From positions 1 to 64,000 of the forward strand of contig NZ_JAJCIC010000003.1 in assembly GCF_020554865.1 (NCBI RefSeq): a stretch of 64,000 bases of DNA, written 5' to 3'. The translations under genes were made by a program, and so were the position numbers. Below the pieces are notes generated by a model. The model was given only the letters and a program-made list of their open reading frames with translations, did no database searches and had not been told where the DNA came from. The number at the start of each line of letters is the position of its first letter. Positions within the stretch are counted from its first letter, which is position 1. This DNA comes from Lacrimispora sp. 210928-DFI.3.58 (lineage in GTDB: Bacteria > Bacillota > Clostridia > Lachnospirales > Lachnospiraceae). Shown here in pieces: positions 43,981 through 53,931 of the stretch.

Positions 43981-46900
43981 ATGGCAAATTTTAATGAACA
44001 CGCATTGGAAATGTCAATAATGGAGTTGTTCAAAGACGAGGGGTACACCTATGTCAGTGGCGACCAGATACACAGAGAAAGGACGGAGGTTCTGCTTACG
44101 GACGACCTGAAGCAATACCTCTATAATCGCTATGCGAAAGATGGTATCACACCGAGTGAGGTGGATAGTGTCATTCTAATGCTGCGTAATATTTCCGGTA
44201 CAATTTATGAAGCAAACAAAGCTGTATTTAAGTTGCTCTGCGATGGATTTATTCTTAACCGTGAGGATAGAACGCAGAAAGACCTCTATATTGAACTTAT
44301 TGATTTCGACACTCCCGAAAACAATATTTTCAAAGCGGTTAATCAGTTTGAAATTGAAGGCGTAAATAATCAGTTGCGTATTCCGGATGGCATTGTGTTC
44401 GTAAATGGTATTCCTGTTGTTGTTCTTGAATTTAAGAGTGCGGTACAAGAGAATACGACCATAATGGACGCATATAAGCAACTTACAATCCGTTACCGTA
44501 GAGATATTCCAGAGATTTTCAAATACAATGCGTTTGTTGTTATCAGTGATGGAGCAAATAATAAATATGGTTCTTTCTTCAGCCCATATGATTTCTTCTA
44601 TGCGTGGAGAAAGATAAACTCAGACGATAAAGAACTGGACGGTATCAATTCCCTTGTGACAATGGTAAAAGGACTTTTCCGAAAAGACCGTTTGCTTGAA
44701 GTTATTAAAGATTTTATTTATTTTCCGGATAACTCAGATAAGGATTTGAAGATAGTGTGTCGTTATCCACAGTTCTTTGCGGCAAATAAATTGTATGAGA
44801 ATATCAAGGCTCATCTTCGCCCCGAAGGAGATGGTAAAGGTGGTACATACTTTGGAGCGACAGGCTGCGGCAAGAGTTATACAATGCTTTTTCTTACCCG
44901 TATGCTGATGAAAAGCAAATACTTTTCTTCTCCGACTATTCTTATTATTACGGACAGAACAGACCTTGACGACCAGCTTTCCAAACAGTTTGTAGGTTCA
45001 AAGAAATATATCGGGGATGAAACGGTTGTAAGTATTGAGTCCCGTGAGAAACTTCGTGAGGAGCTTCAAGGACGAGAGAGTGGCGGCGTTTATCTGACTA
45101 CCATTCAGAAATTCACAGAGGATTTGCAGCTTCTTACAGACAGAACGAACGTTATTTGTATTTCTGATGAAGCACACAGAAGCCAAATCAATCTCGACCA
45201 AAAGGTTAAGATTACAGAGTCAGGTGTTCAGAAAACCTATGGCTTTGCCAAGTATTTGCACGACTCCTTACCAAATGCAACTTATGTTGGATTTACCGGA
45301 ACTCCGGTTGATGGAACAATCGAAGTCTTTGGTGGTGTTGTAGACGCATATACAATGACGGAAGCTGTTAAGGACGGTATTACAGTTAATCTTGTTTACG
45401 ATGGTCGTGCAGCTAAGGTTATGCTTAATCAGGACAAGGTAAGACAGATTGAAGAATATTATGCACAGTGTGAGCTTGAGGGAGCAAATGAACATCAAGT
45501 AGAAGAAAGTCAGAAAGCAGTTGCCAAAATGGAAGTTATTATTGGCGACCCTGATAGACTTCGTGCTGTTGCAGAGGACTTTATCAAGCATTATGAAACC
45601 CGTGTGGCAGAAGGTGCAACCGTAGCAGGCAAAGCAATGTTTGTATGTTCCAACCGAAATATAGCATACGATTTCTATAAGATAGTAAAGGAACTCAGAC
45701 CGAAATGGACAGAAAAGAAGATTTGTGATGATGGTGTTGTTCTGAGTGAGAAAGATAAAAAAGAGTTGAAGCCAATGGAAAAAATCAAGTTGGTTATGAC
45801 TCGTAATAAAGATGATGAAAAAGACTTATTTGATATGCTTGGCACAAAAGAGGATAGGAAAGAATTTGACCGTCAGTTCAAAAATCCGAAATCAAACTTT
45901 AAGATTGCCATTGTTGTAGATATGTGGCTGACTGGTTTTGATGTGCCGGAGCTTGATACGATTTACATTGATAAGCCTATTCAGCAGCATACCCTTATTC
46001 AGACGATTTCTCGTGTAAATCGTGTATGCGAGGGCAAAGATAAAGGTTTAATTGTTGACTACATAGGTATTAAGAAAAATATGAACACTGCCCTCAAGAA
46101 ATATACGAATTTTGAGAGCGAAGAATTTGAAGGTGTGGAGCAGTCTATCACGATTGTAAAAGACCAGTTAGAAGTTCTTGGTCAGATGTTCCACAACTTT
46201 AACAGTAGTGATTTCTTCAACGGTTCTCCTACTGAACAGCTTGCCTGCCTGAATCGTGCAGTTGAGTATGTGCAGTTGTCTGAAGAACTGGAAAGAAGAT
46301 TTATGGCAGCAGTCAAGAGAATGAAGCAGGCATTTAATCTTTGTAGTTCAAGTGAGAAATTCTCTGATGAAGATAAGGATTATATCCATTTTTATTGTGC
46401 TGTCCGTTCTATCCTTTTCAAGCTGACAAAAGGCGATGCACCGGATATTGAGCAGATGAACGCTCGTGTCCGCAAAATGCTTGAGGGTGCAATTCAGTCT
46501 GATGGCATTGAGGAATTATTTGAAACCGGAAAGCATATATCGGTGGACATTTTCAGCGATGAGTATATGGATAAGATAAATGCTATTCAGTTGCCGAATA
46601 CGAAAATCAAGATACTTCAAAGACTTCTTTCTCAGGCGATTGACGAGTTTAAGAAAGTCAATAAGATTATGGGTGTGGAATTTGCAGACAGACTCAAGAA
46701 AGTTGTTGATGAGTATAATAACCGTCGTCGTGATGAAGCGTATGCCAACGAAGTCCTTGATGATGTTGCGGAGCAGCTTGCACAGTTGTTGTCTGAACTG
46801 AAAACAGAAAAGAACTCCTTCAAGAATATGGGTATAGATTATGAAGAAAAAGCTTTCTATGATATTTTGAAAGCAGTTTCCAAGAAGTTTGAGTTTGAAT

Positions 46901-47121
46901 ATCCGGACGATAAAATGATTGAACTATCCAAGAGGATAAAGTTGATTGTTGATGATAAGTCACGCTATACTGATTGGTCTGCCCGTGATGATATTAAGGC
47001 AAACTTGCAAGTGGATTTGATATTGCTGCTTGATGAGTTCGGCTATCCGCCAGTAACCATTGATGATGTTTACAAGGAAGTTCTTGAGCAGGCAGAGAAT
47101 TTCAAGAAGTATGCACAGTAA
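43981..47121 (+). CDS. hsdR: Type I restriction subunit HsdR
   Basis: 1046 aa from the ATG at 43981 (GGAGTG upstream). Nuclease motif with LEFKSA (about 149-154) after the D in the RIPDG segment; SF2 helicase with GATGCGKSY (about 291-299), SDEAHRSQ (about 395-402) and GFTGTPVDG (about 434-442). It drives ATP-dependent translocation and cutting. It looks intact. The Mrr-like gene follows without a gap. Confidence 0.93.
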   Translation: MANFNEHALEMSIMELFKDEGYTYVSGDQIHRERTEVLLTDDLKQYLYNRYAKDGITPSEVDSVILMLRNISGTIYEANKAVFKLLCDGFILNREDRTQKDLYIELIDFDTPENNIFKAVNQFEIEGVNNQLRIPDGIVFVNGIPVVVLEFKSAVQENTTIMDAYKQLTIRYRRDIPEIFKYNAFVVISDGANNKYGSFFSPYDFFYAWRKINSDDKELDGINSLVTMVKGLFRKDRLLEVIKDFIYFPDNSDKDLKIVCRYPQFFAANKLYENIKAHLRPEGDGKGGTYFGATGCGKSYTMLFLTRMLMKSKYFSSPTILIITDRTDLDDQLSKQFVGSKKYIGDETVVSIESREKLREELQGRESGGVYLTTIQKFTEDLQLLTDRTNVICISDEAHRSQINLDQKVKITESGVQKTYGFAKYLHDSLPNATYVGFTGTPVDGTIEVFGGVVDAYTMTEAVKDGITVNLVYDGRAAKVMLNQDKVRQIEEYYAQCELEGANEHQVEESQKAVAKMEVIIGDPDRLRAVAEDFIKHYETRVAEGATVAGKAMFVCSNRNIAYDFYKIVKELRPKWTEKKICDDGVVLSEKDKKELKPMEKIKLVMTRNKDDEKDLFDMLGTKEDRKEFDRQFKNPKSNFKIAIVVDMWLTGFDVPELDTIYIDKPIQQHTLIQTISRVNRVCEGKDKGLIVDYIGIKKNMNTALKKYTNFESEEFEGVEQSITIVKDQLEVLGQMFHNFNSSDFFNGSPTEQLACLNRAVEYVQLSEELERRFMAAVKRMKQAFNLCSSSEKFSDEDKDYIHFYCAVRSILFKLTKGDAPDIEQMNARVRKMLEGAIQSDGIEELFETGKHISVDIFSDEYMDKINAIQLPNTKIKILQRLLSQAIDEFKKVNKIMGVEFADRLKKVVDEYNNRRRDEAYANEVLDDVAEQLAQLLSELKTEKNSFKNMGIDYEEKAFYDILKAVSKKFEFEYPDDKMIELSKRIKLIVDDKSRYTDWSARDDIKANLQVDLILLLDEFGYPPVTIDDVYKEVLEQAENFKKYAQ

Positions 47122-47142
47122 ATGAGAGGTGTAAATGTAAAT

Positions 47143-48057
47143 ATGTTTTATGACGATTTAAATACAGAAGAACAAGTATCATACCTTATTAAACCAATCC
47201 TTCAAGTCCTTCAGGAAGCAGGTGGACAGTTAGAGCGTTCTGAAATTAGAGACAGAATTAGTGAGTTAGATGAGCATATTGCTGAATTTGAACAGAAACT
47301 ATATACATCTAATAAAACAGGAAATCAGTACAAAAAATTTGATTTTAAGTTTAATTTTGCTATTAAAGAGCTTAGTTATGTCGGACTCATATCTTATGTG
47401 AAATTCAATCCAAAGATTACACTTACTCAAGATGGAGCAAATGTAGATTTAACAGATTTTGATGTTAAGACAGAAGTAAGGGATAAGGCTCGAAGCTATT
47501 GGGAGGAACATTCGACTAAGAACAAATCGAAAAACAAGCCAGTAGAAACACTGGAGGTTGAAGACGAGGAGAATGAATCCACAGATGACGAATTGTTAGA
47601 TGATTTCAAGGTAAAACTTCAGAGTGCAATCGCTAATATGTCTCCAGCAAAGTTTGAACAATTTTCACGAGCACTTCTTACAAAGATGGGAGTGGAGTTT
47701 ACCAACAAAGGCGTTCAGGTGTCAAATGATGGTGGTATTGATGGTTATGGATATCACGTAGATGCCGATGATTTTAGAACAACCAGAGTGGTTATTCAGT
47801 GTAAAAGATTTAATTCAAATCCAGTGAGTGAGCCGGATATCAATCAATTTCTTGGGGCGATGAACAAATATCAAGCCGATTATGGAGTATTTATTACTAA
47901 TAGCCGATTTACCAATAAGGCAAGAGAGGCTGCGAGAGAAGGTACGCCGATAACACTGATTGACGGAAATGATTTAATCAGACTGGTTATTAAATATGAA
48001 TTGTATATAACACCAGTCACAACATATGTATTGGATGGTTTTTATACCGAGGATTGA
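47143..48057 (+). CDS. Mrr-like restriction endonuclease
   Basis: 304 aa from ATG at 47143 (AGAGGTG 11 nt upstream; an ATG at 47122 directly after the hsdR stop is an alternative). N-terminal Mrr_N-like winged helix (about 5-95), acidic linker, then an Mrr-cat domain with DGGIDGYG (about 195-202) and VIQCKRF (about 215-221), the D-QxK type active site. Such enzymes cut modified or foreign DNA. Its fusion into a type I operon is unusual but seen in some loci. Confidence 0.82.
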   Translation: MFYDDLNTEEQVSYLIKPILQVLQEAGGQLERSEIRDRISELDEHIAEFEQKLYTSNKTGNQYKKFDFKFNFAIKELSYVGLISYVKFNPKITLTQDGANVDLTDFDVKTEVRDKARSYWEEHSTKNKSKNKPVETLEVEDEENESTDDELLDDFKVKLQSAIANMSPAKFEQFSRALLTKMGVEFTNKGVQVSNDGGIDGYGYHVDADDFRTTRVVIQCKRFNSNPVSEPDINQFLGAMNKYQADYGVFITNSRFTNKAREAAREGTPITLIDGNDLIRLVIKYELYITPVTTYVLDGFYTED

Positions 48058-48107
48058 CACTAACGATAGCATAATTTACTCGAAGGAATTTTAGAAGGGA
48101 GCATAGA

Positions 48108-49637
48108 ATGATGGCAAAGCAAAAGACCTATATCGCAATTGACCTCAAATCATTCTATGCTTCTGTGGAGTGTAAAGAGCGAAATCGTGACCCTTTGACA
48201 ACAAATCTTGTGGTTGCAGATAAAAGCAGGACAGAGAAAACCATCTGCCTTGCGGTATCTCCGTCATTAAAAAGTTATGGGATACCCGGCAGACCACGCT
48301 TGTTTGAAGTCGTGCAAAAGGTAAAAGAAGCTAATAACAACCGAAGATGGAAAGCACCAAATCGTACATTTACTGGTTCATCTGATGACAGTACAGAATT
48401 AAATGCGAATCCAGCATTGGAGATTGATTATATCGTTGCACCACCTCGTATGGCATACTATCTGGAGTACAGTACCAAGATTTACAGTGTTTACTTGAAA
48501 TACATTGCTCCGGAAGATATTTTCCCTTACTCGATTGATGAAGTATTTATAGATGCAACAAAGTATCTGAATACCTATCAGATGACCGCAAGGGAACTTA
48601 CCATGACGATGATACAGGATGTTTTGAAAACGACTGGAATCACAGCAACAGCCGGAATCGGCACGAATATGTACTTGTGTAAGATTGCGATGGATATTGT
48701 GGCAAAGCATATTGAGCCGGATAAGGACGGTGTGCGAATAGCTGAATTGGATGAAATGTCATATCGCCGGAAATTGTGGAGTCATCGCCCGATAACCGAT
48801 TTCTGGAGAGTCGGAAATGGTTATGCGAAGAAGTTAGAGGAACACGGACTTTATACAATGGGCGATATTGCAAGATGTTCTATCGGAAAGCCGAATGAAC
48901 TGTATAACGAGGAATTGCTGTACAAGCTGTTCGGTATCAATGCGGAACTGCTCATAGACCACGCTTGGGGATATGAGCCTTGCACAATGGAGCAGGTCAA
49001 AGCATATAAGCCGGAAACAAACAGTGTATCTTCCGGTCAGGTGTTGCACTGTCCATATGATTACGAAAAGGCAAAGTTGATTGTAAAAGAAATGACCGAC
49101 CAAATGGTGCTTGATTTGGTGGATAAAGGACTTGTAACTGACCAGCTTGTGTTGACAATCGGCTATGATATTGAGAATTTAAGTAATCCGAACCTAAAAT
49201 ATCAATACAAAGGCGAGGTTACGATTGACCGATATGGACGCAAAGTTCCAAAGCACGCACACGGAACAGCGAATCTTGAGAAAAAGACTTCCTCTACTCG
49301 ATTGATTACCAACGCCGTGATGGACTTGTATGACAGGATAGTTGACGAGCATTTGCTTGTACGCAGAATAACAATCACAGCGAATAAACTTGTTGATGAA
49401 AAATCCGTCAAGCAGGAAGATGAATACCAGCAACTCGACCTCTTTACCGATTACGAAGCACAGAGGAAGAAGCAGGCGGAGGAAGAAGAAAAATTAGAAC
49501 GAGAAAGGCGTATGCAAGAAGCAATGCTGAGTATCAAAAAGAAGTTTGGCAAGAATGCTGTGTTGAAGGGAATGAACCTTGAAGAAGGTGCAACCGCCAA
49601 AGACCGAAACGAGCAAATCGGCGGTCATAAGGCTTAA
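48108..49637 (+). CDS. Y-family (UmuC-like) DNA polymerase
   Basis: 509 aa. Palm motifs AIDLKSFYASVEC (about 10-22, first catalytic Asp) and SIDEVFID (about 141-148), then finger/little-finger domains; a charged tail (about 445-509). UmuC/ImpB type translesion polymerase, which copies damaged DNA. It occurs with a YolD-like gene downstream. AAGGGAG ribosome binding site. Confidence 0.9.
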   Translation: MMAKQKTYIAIDLKSFYASVECKERNRDPLTTNLVVADKSRTEKTICLAVSPSLKSYGIPGRPRLFEVVQKVKEANNNRRWKAPNRTFTGSSDDSTELNANPALEIDYIVAPPRMAYYLEYSTKIYSVYLKYIAPEDIFPYSIDEVFIDATKYLNTYQMTARELTMTMIQDVLKTTGITATAGIGTNMYLCKIAMDIVAKHIEPDKDGVRIAELDEMSYRRKLWSHRPITDFWRVGNGYAKKLEEHGLYTMGDIARCSIGKPNELYNEELLYKLFGINAELLIDHAWGYEPCTMEQVKAYKPETNSVSSGQVLHCPYDYEKAKLIVKEMTDQMVLDLVDKGLVTDQLVLTIGYDIENLSNPNLKYQYKGEVTIDRYGRKVPKHAHGTANLEKKTSSTRLITNAVMDLYDRIVDEHLLVRRITITANKLVDEKSVKQEDEYQQLDLFTDYEAQRKKQAEEEEKLERERRMQEAMLSIKKKFGKNAVLKGMNLEEGATAKDRNEQIGGHKA

Positions 49638-49663
49638 ACAAACTGAAATTTGAGGAATAAAAT

Positions 49664-50134
49664 ATGGGCATATTAGAAATAGTTTTTAATTCAAGAAAAT
49701 TTGATTTGAATGATGATGTTCTGATGGGATTTGATAATTACTTTGATAAAAAAAGTAAGGATTATAATAGCTTTTGTTTAGACGAAGAAGATATTAATCC
49801 TTTACAAAACTTTGTAGCACAGATTAAGTCTGCTGACTCAGATAGTGTAATTTATGTATCTACTTATGGCTATGAAATCACAAATAGTAAAGGAGAAAAA
49901 TCAACATACGCCGATGCTCTTTGGATTGACACAGTTTTACCTATTTCCCAAATAGAGAGATATATTGAAAAAAGTGGTGTTGCTGAACCAAGTAATATTT
50001 CTTTTGTTGGAGATAGTGATGAATGTGGAAACTATAAAGTATGGATTATAGCTCAGGAAGAGAATAATCCTCATATTATAGAGTTGACTGACCGCAAGAA
50101 GATAGACCATATGATAATATTATATTGGGATTGA
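49664..50134 (+). CDS. Hypothetical protein, 156 aa
   Basis: AT-rich cargo gene. Mixed alpha/beta, acidic: DSVIYVSTYGYEITN, DALWIDTVLP and KVWIIAQEENNPHIIELTDR strands. The layout resembles immunity-type small proteins (SMI1/Imm-like), but no family is recognised with confidence. Low GC suggests separate acquisition. Confidence 0.5.
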   Translation: MGILEIVFNSRKFDLNDDVLMGFDNYFDKKSKDYNSFCLDEEDINPLQNFVAQIKSADSDSVIYVSTYGYEITNSKGEKSTYADALWIDTVLPISQIERYIEKSGVAEPSNISFVGDSDECGNYKVWIIAQEENNPHIIELTDRKKIDHMIILYWD

Positions 50135-50203
50135 TAAGTTATAAAATTCCCATTTATTGGAAAGTCGCTGAGAACGAAAAATCGAAAGTTATGGAGGTAC
50201 TTT

Positions 50204-50623
50204 ATGAACGAGAGAGAAAAAATTATCCGATTATGGTTTGATATGTGGATTAAGAAAGCAGATTTAGGAATTGACAATATTTTTACAGATGATGTTGTAT
50301 ATACTGAGAGTTGGAGTCCTAAATATGAAAACCGCAAAACGGTAAAGCACTGGTTTGACGAATGGAATACACGCGGAAGTGTTCTTGTCTGGGAGATTAA
50401 GCAATTTTTTCATCAAGGAAATCAAACAATCGTGGAGTGGTATTTTAAAAGCAAAATGAATAATGGAAATGTTGAAGAATTTGACGGAATATCTTTAATT
50501 GTATGGACACAGGATAACAAAATAAAATCATTAAAAGAGTTTGGTTGCAATCTTCATAATTACAATCCATATCGAGATAGTGATATTCCCGTATTTCGAG
50601 AAGAAAAAGCAAATTGGTTTTGA
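50204..50623 (+). CDS. SnoaL/NTF2-like protein
   Basis: 139 aa; GGAGGT ribosome binding site. Residues 1-115 follow the NTF2-like cone fold: helix ERE-KIIRLWFDMW, IFTDDVVYTES, then a set of strands (TIVEWYFKSKM, EEFDGISLIVWTQDNKIKSLKEF). Usually a small-ligand-binding or isomerase fold; the substrate is unknown. AT-rich cargo. Confidence 0.65.
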   Translation: MNEREKIIRLWFDMWIKKADLGIDNIFTDDVVYTESWSPKYENRKTVKHWFDEWNTRGSVLVWEIKQFFHQGNQTIVEWYFKSKMNNGNVEEFDGISLIVWTQDNKIKSLKEFGCNLHNYNPYRDSDIPVFREEKANWF

Positions 50624-50670
50624 GAGGACTATAAATTCAAGTTTGTCGAGCAAAGGAGGTGCTGTAACAG

Positions 50671-51099
50671 ATGGATGAACATTCCTATGACGATATAATC
50701 AATCTGCCGAATCCGACATCGAAGAACCATCCTCGTATGTCACTTCACGACAGAGCAGCACAGTTTGCACCTTTTGCGGCACTTACAGGACACGATGCAG
50801 CCATTAAAGAGACTGCAAGGCTAACAGATGAACGGTTAGAGTTAAGCGATGAAGTCATTATGAAATTAAATGACCAATTAAATATGATTAGAGATAATAT
50901 CGGCACAGAACAGGAAATATCAATAACTTATTTCGTGCCTGATGATAAAAAATCCGGAGGAGCATATCTCACGCATTCCGGCATAGTGAAAAAGATTGAT
51001 GAATTTGAACGCAAACTGATTATGCAGGATGAAACAGTAATTCCGACTGAACAAATCAGCGTGATACAGGGAGAAATGTTCAAAGGACTATATGAGTAA
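50671..51099 (+). CDS. YolD-like protein
   Basis: 142 aa; AAGGAGGTG ribosome binding site. The HPRMSLHDRAAQFAPFAAL start (about 19-37) and the ISITYFVPDDKKSGGAYLTHSG block are typical of YolD-like proteins, which sit next to UmuC-type polymerases in Firmicutes and may regulate them. Here the pair is split by two cargo genes. Confidence 0.8.
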   Translation: MDEHSYDDIINLPNPTSKNHPRMSLHDRAAQFAPFAALTGHDAAIKETARLTDERLELSDEVIMKLNDQLNMIRDNIGTEQEISITYFVPDDKKSGGAYLTHSGIVKKIDEFERKLIMQDETVIPTEQISVIQGEMFKGLYE

Positions 51100-51119
51100 T
51101 AGCTTGGAAAGGGCAAACA

Positions 51120-52121
51120 ATGGAAACAAAGCCGAGAATATTATACTTAAAGAAAATATTAGAGGAACGAACGGACGAGGAACATCCGCTTTCGACGACG
51201 CAGATAATCAATATATTGAATGATGAATACGGAATATCTGCACATAGAACGACGGTCACAAAAGATATTGCTGCACTTCAGGAGTTTGGAATGGATATTG
51301 TTACTATCCATTCTACTCAGAGCAAATACTTTGTAGCCAGTCGTAAGTTTGAATTGCCGGAACTGAAACTGCTGATAGATGCAGTGGAGTCATCGAAGTT
51401 TATTACAAAGAAGAAAAGCAAAACGCTGATTGAGAAGATACATACGATGACCAGTCCGGGGCAGGTGGCAAAGTTGAAGCGTAATAACTATGTGGTCAAT
51501 CGAATTAAGCCGGATAATGAGCAGATATATTATATCATTGACGCTATAAACGATGCCATCAATACAGGTAAACAGATTTCTTTTCAGTATTATGATTATA
51601 CCGGATTAAAGAAAAAGGTTCTGAAGAACAAGGGCGAAGTGTATAAGCTCAGCCCGTATAAACTTCTCTGGTGTGGGGACTATTATTATGTTCTCGGATA
51701 TTCAGAGAAGAAAAGCAAGGTTATCAATTTCAGGGTAGACCGTATTGCTTCCAAGCCGGAGATATTGGATAAAGATATTATTCCTATGCCGGATGATTTT
51801 GATATTGAGAATTACACAAAGGAAGTTTTCTTTATGTTCTCAGGCGAGAAAGTTCTTGTGGATTTACGGTGTGATAACAGCTTGATGAAAACAATGGTTG
51901 ACCGTTTTGGAGAAGATGTGACAACTCTTGCGTATGATATGACTTCTTTCAGAGTACAGACCGAAGTATCAGCCAGTCCGACCTTTTTTGGTTGGGTGTT
52001 TGGCTTTAATGGCAAGGTACAAATACTTGCACCGGAAAGTGTGAAAGAACAGTACAGGCAGATGATTGCACAAGCCGATGAGGGTATGCAGCAAAAAGAA
52101 AACAAAGAACAGGAAATCTAA
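51120..52121 (+). CDS. WYL-domain transcriptional regulator
   Basis: 333 aa. N-terminal winged HTH (LSTTQIINILNDEYGISAHRTTVTKDIAAL, about 24-53), WYL domain (about 145-225; KLSPYKLLWCGDYYYVLGYSEK with a degenerate W-Y-L set) and WCX-type C-terminus. WYL regulators often control defence and DNA-repair loci and sense nucleic-acid ligands. It may control the umuC/yolD or hsd cargo. Confidence 0.82.
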   Translation: METKPRILYLKKILEERTDEEHPLSTTQIINILNDEYGISAHRTTVTKDIAALQEFGMDIVTIHSTQSKYFVASRKFELPELKLLIDAVESSKFITKKKSKTLIEKIHTMTSPGQVAKLKRNNYVVNRIKPDNEQIYYIIDAINDAINTGKQISFQYYDYTGLKKKVLKNKGEVYKLSPYKLLWCGDYYYVLGYSEKKSKVINFRVDRIASKPEILDKDIIPMPDDFDIENYTKEVFFMFSGEKVLVDLRCDNSLMKTMVDRFGEDVTTLAYDMTSFRVQTEVSASPTFFGWVFGFNGKVQILAPESVKEQYRQMIAQADEGMQQKENKEQEI

Positions 52122-52137
52122 CACTCCAAAGCATACG

Positions 52138-52284
52138 ATGTCAAGAAACGGCAGAATCTTCTTGAAAAGCTCGCAGTATGAATATGCCGAGGGCGTGGAG
52201 TTTGAAGTTTATCCGTCTGCGGATACAACCGACCCAAACTATTATTGTGAAAATTTGTTAGCCGTGAACGAAAAAGCTGAGTAA
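52138..52284 (+). CDS. Small ORF of uncertain reality
   Basis: 48 aa (MSRNGRIFLKSSQYEYAEG...), just after the WYL gene; no clear ribosome binding site. It could be a remnant of a longer gene or a leader. Family not recognised. Confidence 0.25.
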   Translation: MSRNGRIFLKSSQYEYAEGVEFEVYPSADTTDPNYYCENLLAVNEKAE

Positions 52285-52361
52285 TAAGGACAGCAACTGC
52301 GAGTTGCTTGTTTGAGATAATGCGTGAGACTATAATAAAGGTGTAAGGGAGGTACTGCATA

Positions 52362-53129
52362 ATGGATACAAAACAGGTTATACTTGAACTTCGCACTCAA
52401 AAGGGAATGTCGCAGGATGAGCTTGCAGAAAAAGTTTTTGTAAGTCGTCAGGCAGTTTCACGTTGGGAAAACGGAGAAACAGTTCCGAATACGGAAACAT
52501 TGAAATTGCTGTCAAAAGTATTAGATGTTTCCATAAATACACTTTTAGGCTCACCGAGAAAGCTTATTTGTCAATGCTGCGGAATGCCGCTTGAAGATGA
52601 TGATATTATCGGACACAATCACGACGGTTCTTTCAACGAGGACTATTGTAAGTGGTGTTATGCCGATGGAACATATACTTACAATGATATGGACGATTTG
52701 ATTGAAGTTTGTGTTAAGAATATGGTAAGCGAGAATTTCACGGAGGAACAAGCCCGTTCTTATATGAAAGAGCTGCTTCCTACTTTGGATTACTGGAAGA
52801 AATATGATGAGCTTAGTGATAACGGTCAGTTTGAAGAATTCAAGAAAAAGTTAATCAATGAAATTAACGAATTGAATGTTGACGGAATGCCAAAGGTGGA
52901 AAAACTGAATACCCTTGTGGGAAAGTATGTGAATCTTGAGTACCGGCTTCCGAATGGGCAAGCGGCTAAGTTTTTGAATGAGGCAAAGACATATCTGGGC
53001 AATCAGCTTGAATGTGAATACGGCGGCGATAGATGTTTCGGCGTTGTTGCAGATATGGATTTTATTCTTATTTGCACTTATGAAGAAGACGGTAAGAATC
53101 CGGAACTTGTATTGTATAAGAAAAGATGA
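52362..53129 (+). CDS. XRE regulator fused to a zinc ribbon
   Basis: 255 aa; GGGAGGT ribosome binding site. HTH in residues 5-60 (MSQDELAEKVFVSRQAVSRWENG), zinc-ribbon domain with CQCCGMPL and CKWCYADG (about 67-105), then an about 150-aa C-terminal domain with a beta layout (QLECEYGGDRCFGVVADMDFILICTY). Likely a ligand-responsive repressor; ligand unknown. Confidence 0.75.
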   Translation: MDTKQVILELRTQKGMSQDELAEKVFVSRQAVSRWENGETVPNTETLKLLSKVLDVSINTLLGSPRKLICQCCGMPLEDDDIIGHNHDGSFNEDYCKWCYADGTYTYNDMDDLIEVCVKNMVSENFTEEQARSYMKELLPTLDYWKKYDELSDNGQFEEFKKKLINEINELNVDGMPKVEKLNTLVGKYVNLEYRLPNGQAAKFLNEAKTYLGNQLECEYGGDRCFGVVADMDFILICTYEEDGKNPELVLYKKR

Positions 53130-53189
53130 GGATAGAGAAAAATAGTAAGCCATTGGAGTTAATGATTTCAGTGCAAGCAAAGAAATTTT

Positions 53190-53220
53190 GAGGTGTTAGC
53201 AAATTGCGACACCTCTTTTC
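53190..53220 (+). terminator. Terminator upstream of the LexA-like gene
   Basis: GAGGTGT (53190-53196) pairs perfectly with ACACCTC (53209-53215), followed by TTTTCTTTT. It isolates the control module. Confidence 0.85.
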
Positions 53221-53237
53221 TTTTGCGAAAAACCTAC

Positions 53238-53265
53238 TTGAAAAATTTTTCGTATCAGGTATAAT
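53238..53265 (+). promoter_or_regulatory. Promoter of the LexA-like operon
   Basis: TTGAAA (53238-53243), a 16-bp spacer and TATAAT (53260-53265), 53 nt before the start codon. Confidence 0.8.
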
Positions 53266-53269
53266 AAAA

Positions 53270-53296
53270 CTATCGAAAGCAAACTGCTTCCGATAG
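53270..53296. promoter_or_regulatory. Palindromic operator candidate
   Basis: CTATCGAAAGC and GCTTCCGATAG form an inverted repeat (10 of 11 positions) right after the -10 box. Placed to let the LexA-like protein repress itself. It differs from the usual Gram-positive LexA box (CGAAC-N4-GTTCG). Confidence 0.6.
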
Positions 53297-53317
53297 AAAA
53301 GAAAGCGAGGTGCAGGT

Positions 53318-53917
53318 ATGAGAAGCAAGAGTCCTGAACTTATGAGTGAGATAAAAAAATATATCGAGGATTATTACCTGCAAAACAGACAATCCCCATC
53401 GACTACAAAGATTGCTGAAGCTGTTGGTATTGCCAGAGGTACAGCATACAAATACTTGGTAGAAATGGCTGAGAAGAATATGATTGAGTACGACGGGCAG
53501 GAGATTCGCACCAATGTGACCCGTAAGTACAGTGGCGAACAGACACAGACACCGATTGTAGGTTCTATTCCTTGTGGTAGTCCTCAGTATGAGGAAGAAA
53601 ATATTGAAGAATATGTATCACTTCCTACTGCTATTTTCGGCAAAGGAGATTTCTTTATATTAAGAGCAAGCGGTCAGTCTATGATTGAAGCAGGGATTGA
53701 TGACGGCGACCTTGTGGTTGTCAAAAAGCAGGTAGAAGCCAATGAGGGCGATATAGTAGTTGCCCTTGTGGATAATCAGAATACATTGAAACGTTACTTC
53801 AGAGATGATGAGAATAAGAAAATCATTCTCCATCCGGAAAATAAGAAGATGAAAGACATCATTGTAGATGAGTGCTGCATTCAGGGTGTGGCTTGTCACA
53901 TCATCAAAGAACTATAG
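53318..53917 (+). CDS. LexA/CI-like S24 repressor
   Basis: 199 aa. Winged HTH with LexA-type N-terminus (MSEIKKYIEDYYLQNRQSPSTTKIAEAVGI; about 5-50), self-cleavage site near IPCGSP (about 85-90), catalytic Ser in ASGQSMIE (about 121) and Lys in NTLKRYF (about 157). RecA-stimulated self-cleavage would link element activation to DNA damage. First gene of a tight operon with an ImmA-like protease. Confidence 0.88.
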   Translation: MRSKSPELMSEIKKYIEDYYLQNRQSPSTTKIAEAVGIARGTAYKYLVEMAEKNMIEYDGQEIRTNVTRKYSGEQTQTPIVGSIPCGSPQYEEENIEEYVSLPTAIFGKGDFFILRASGQSMIEAGIDDGDLVVVKKQVEANEGDIVVALVDNQNTLKRYFRDDENKKIILHPENKKMKDIIVDECCIQGVACHIIKEL

Positions 53918-53931
53918 CAGAGGACAGACGA

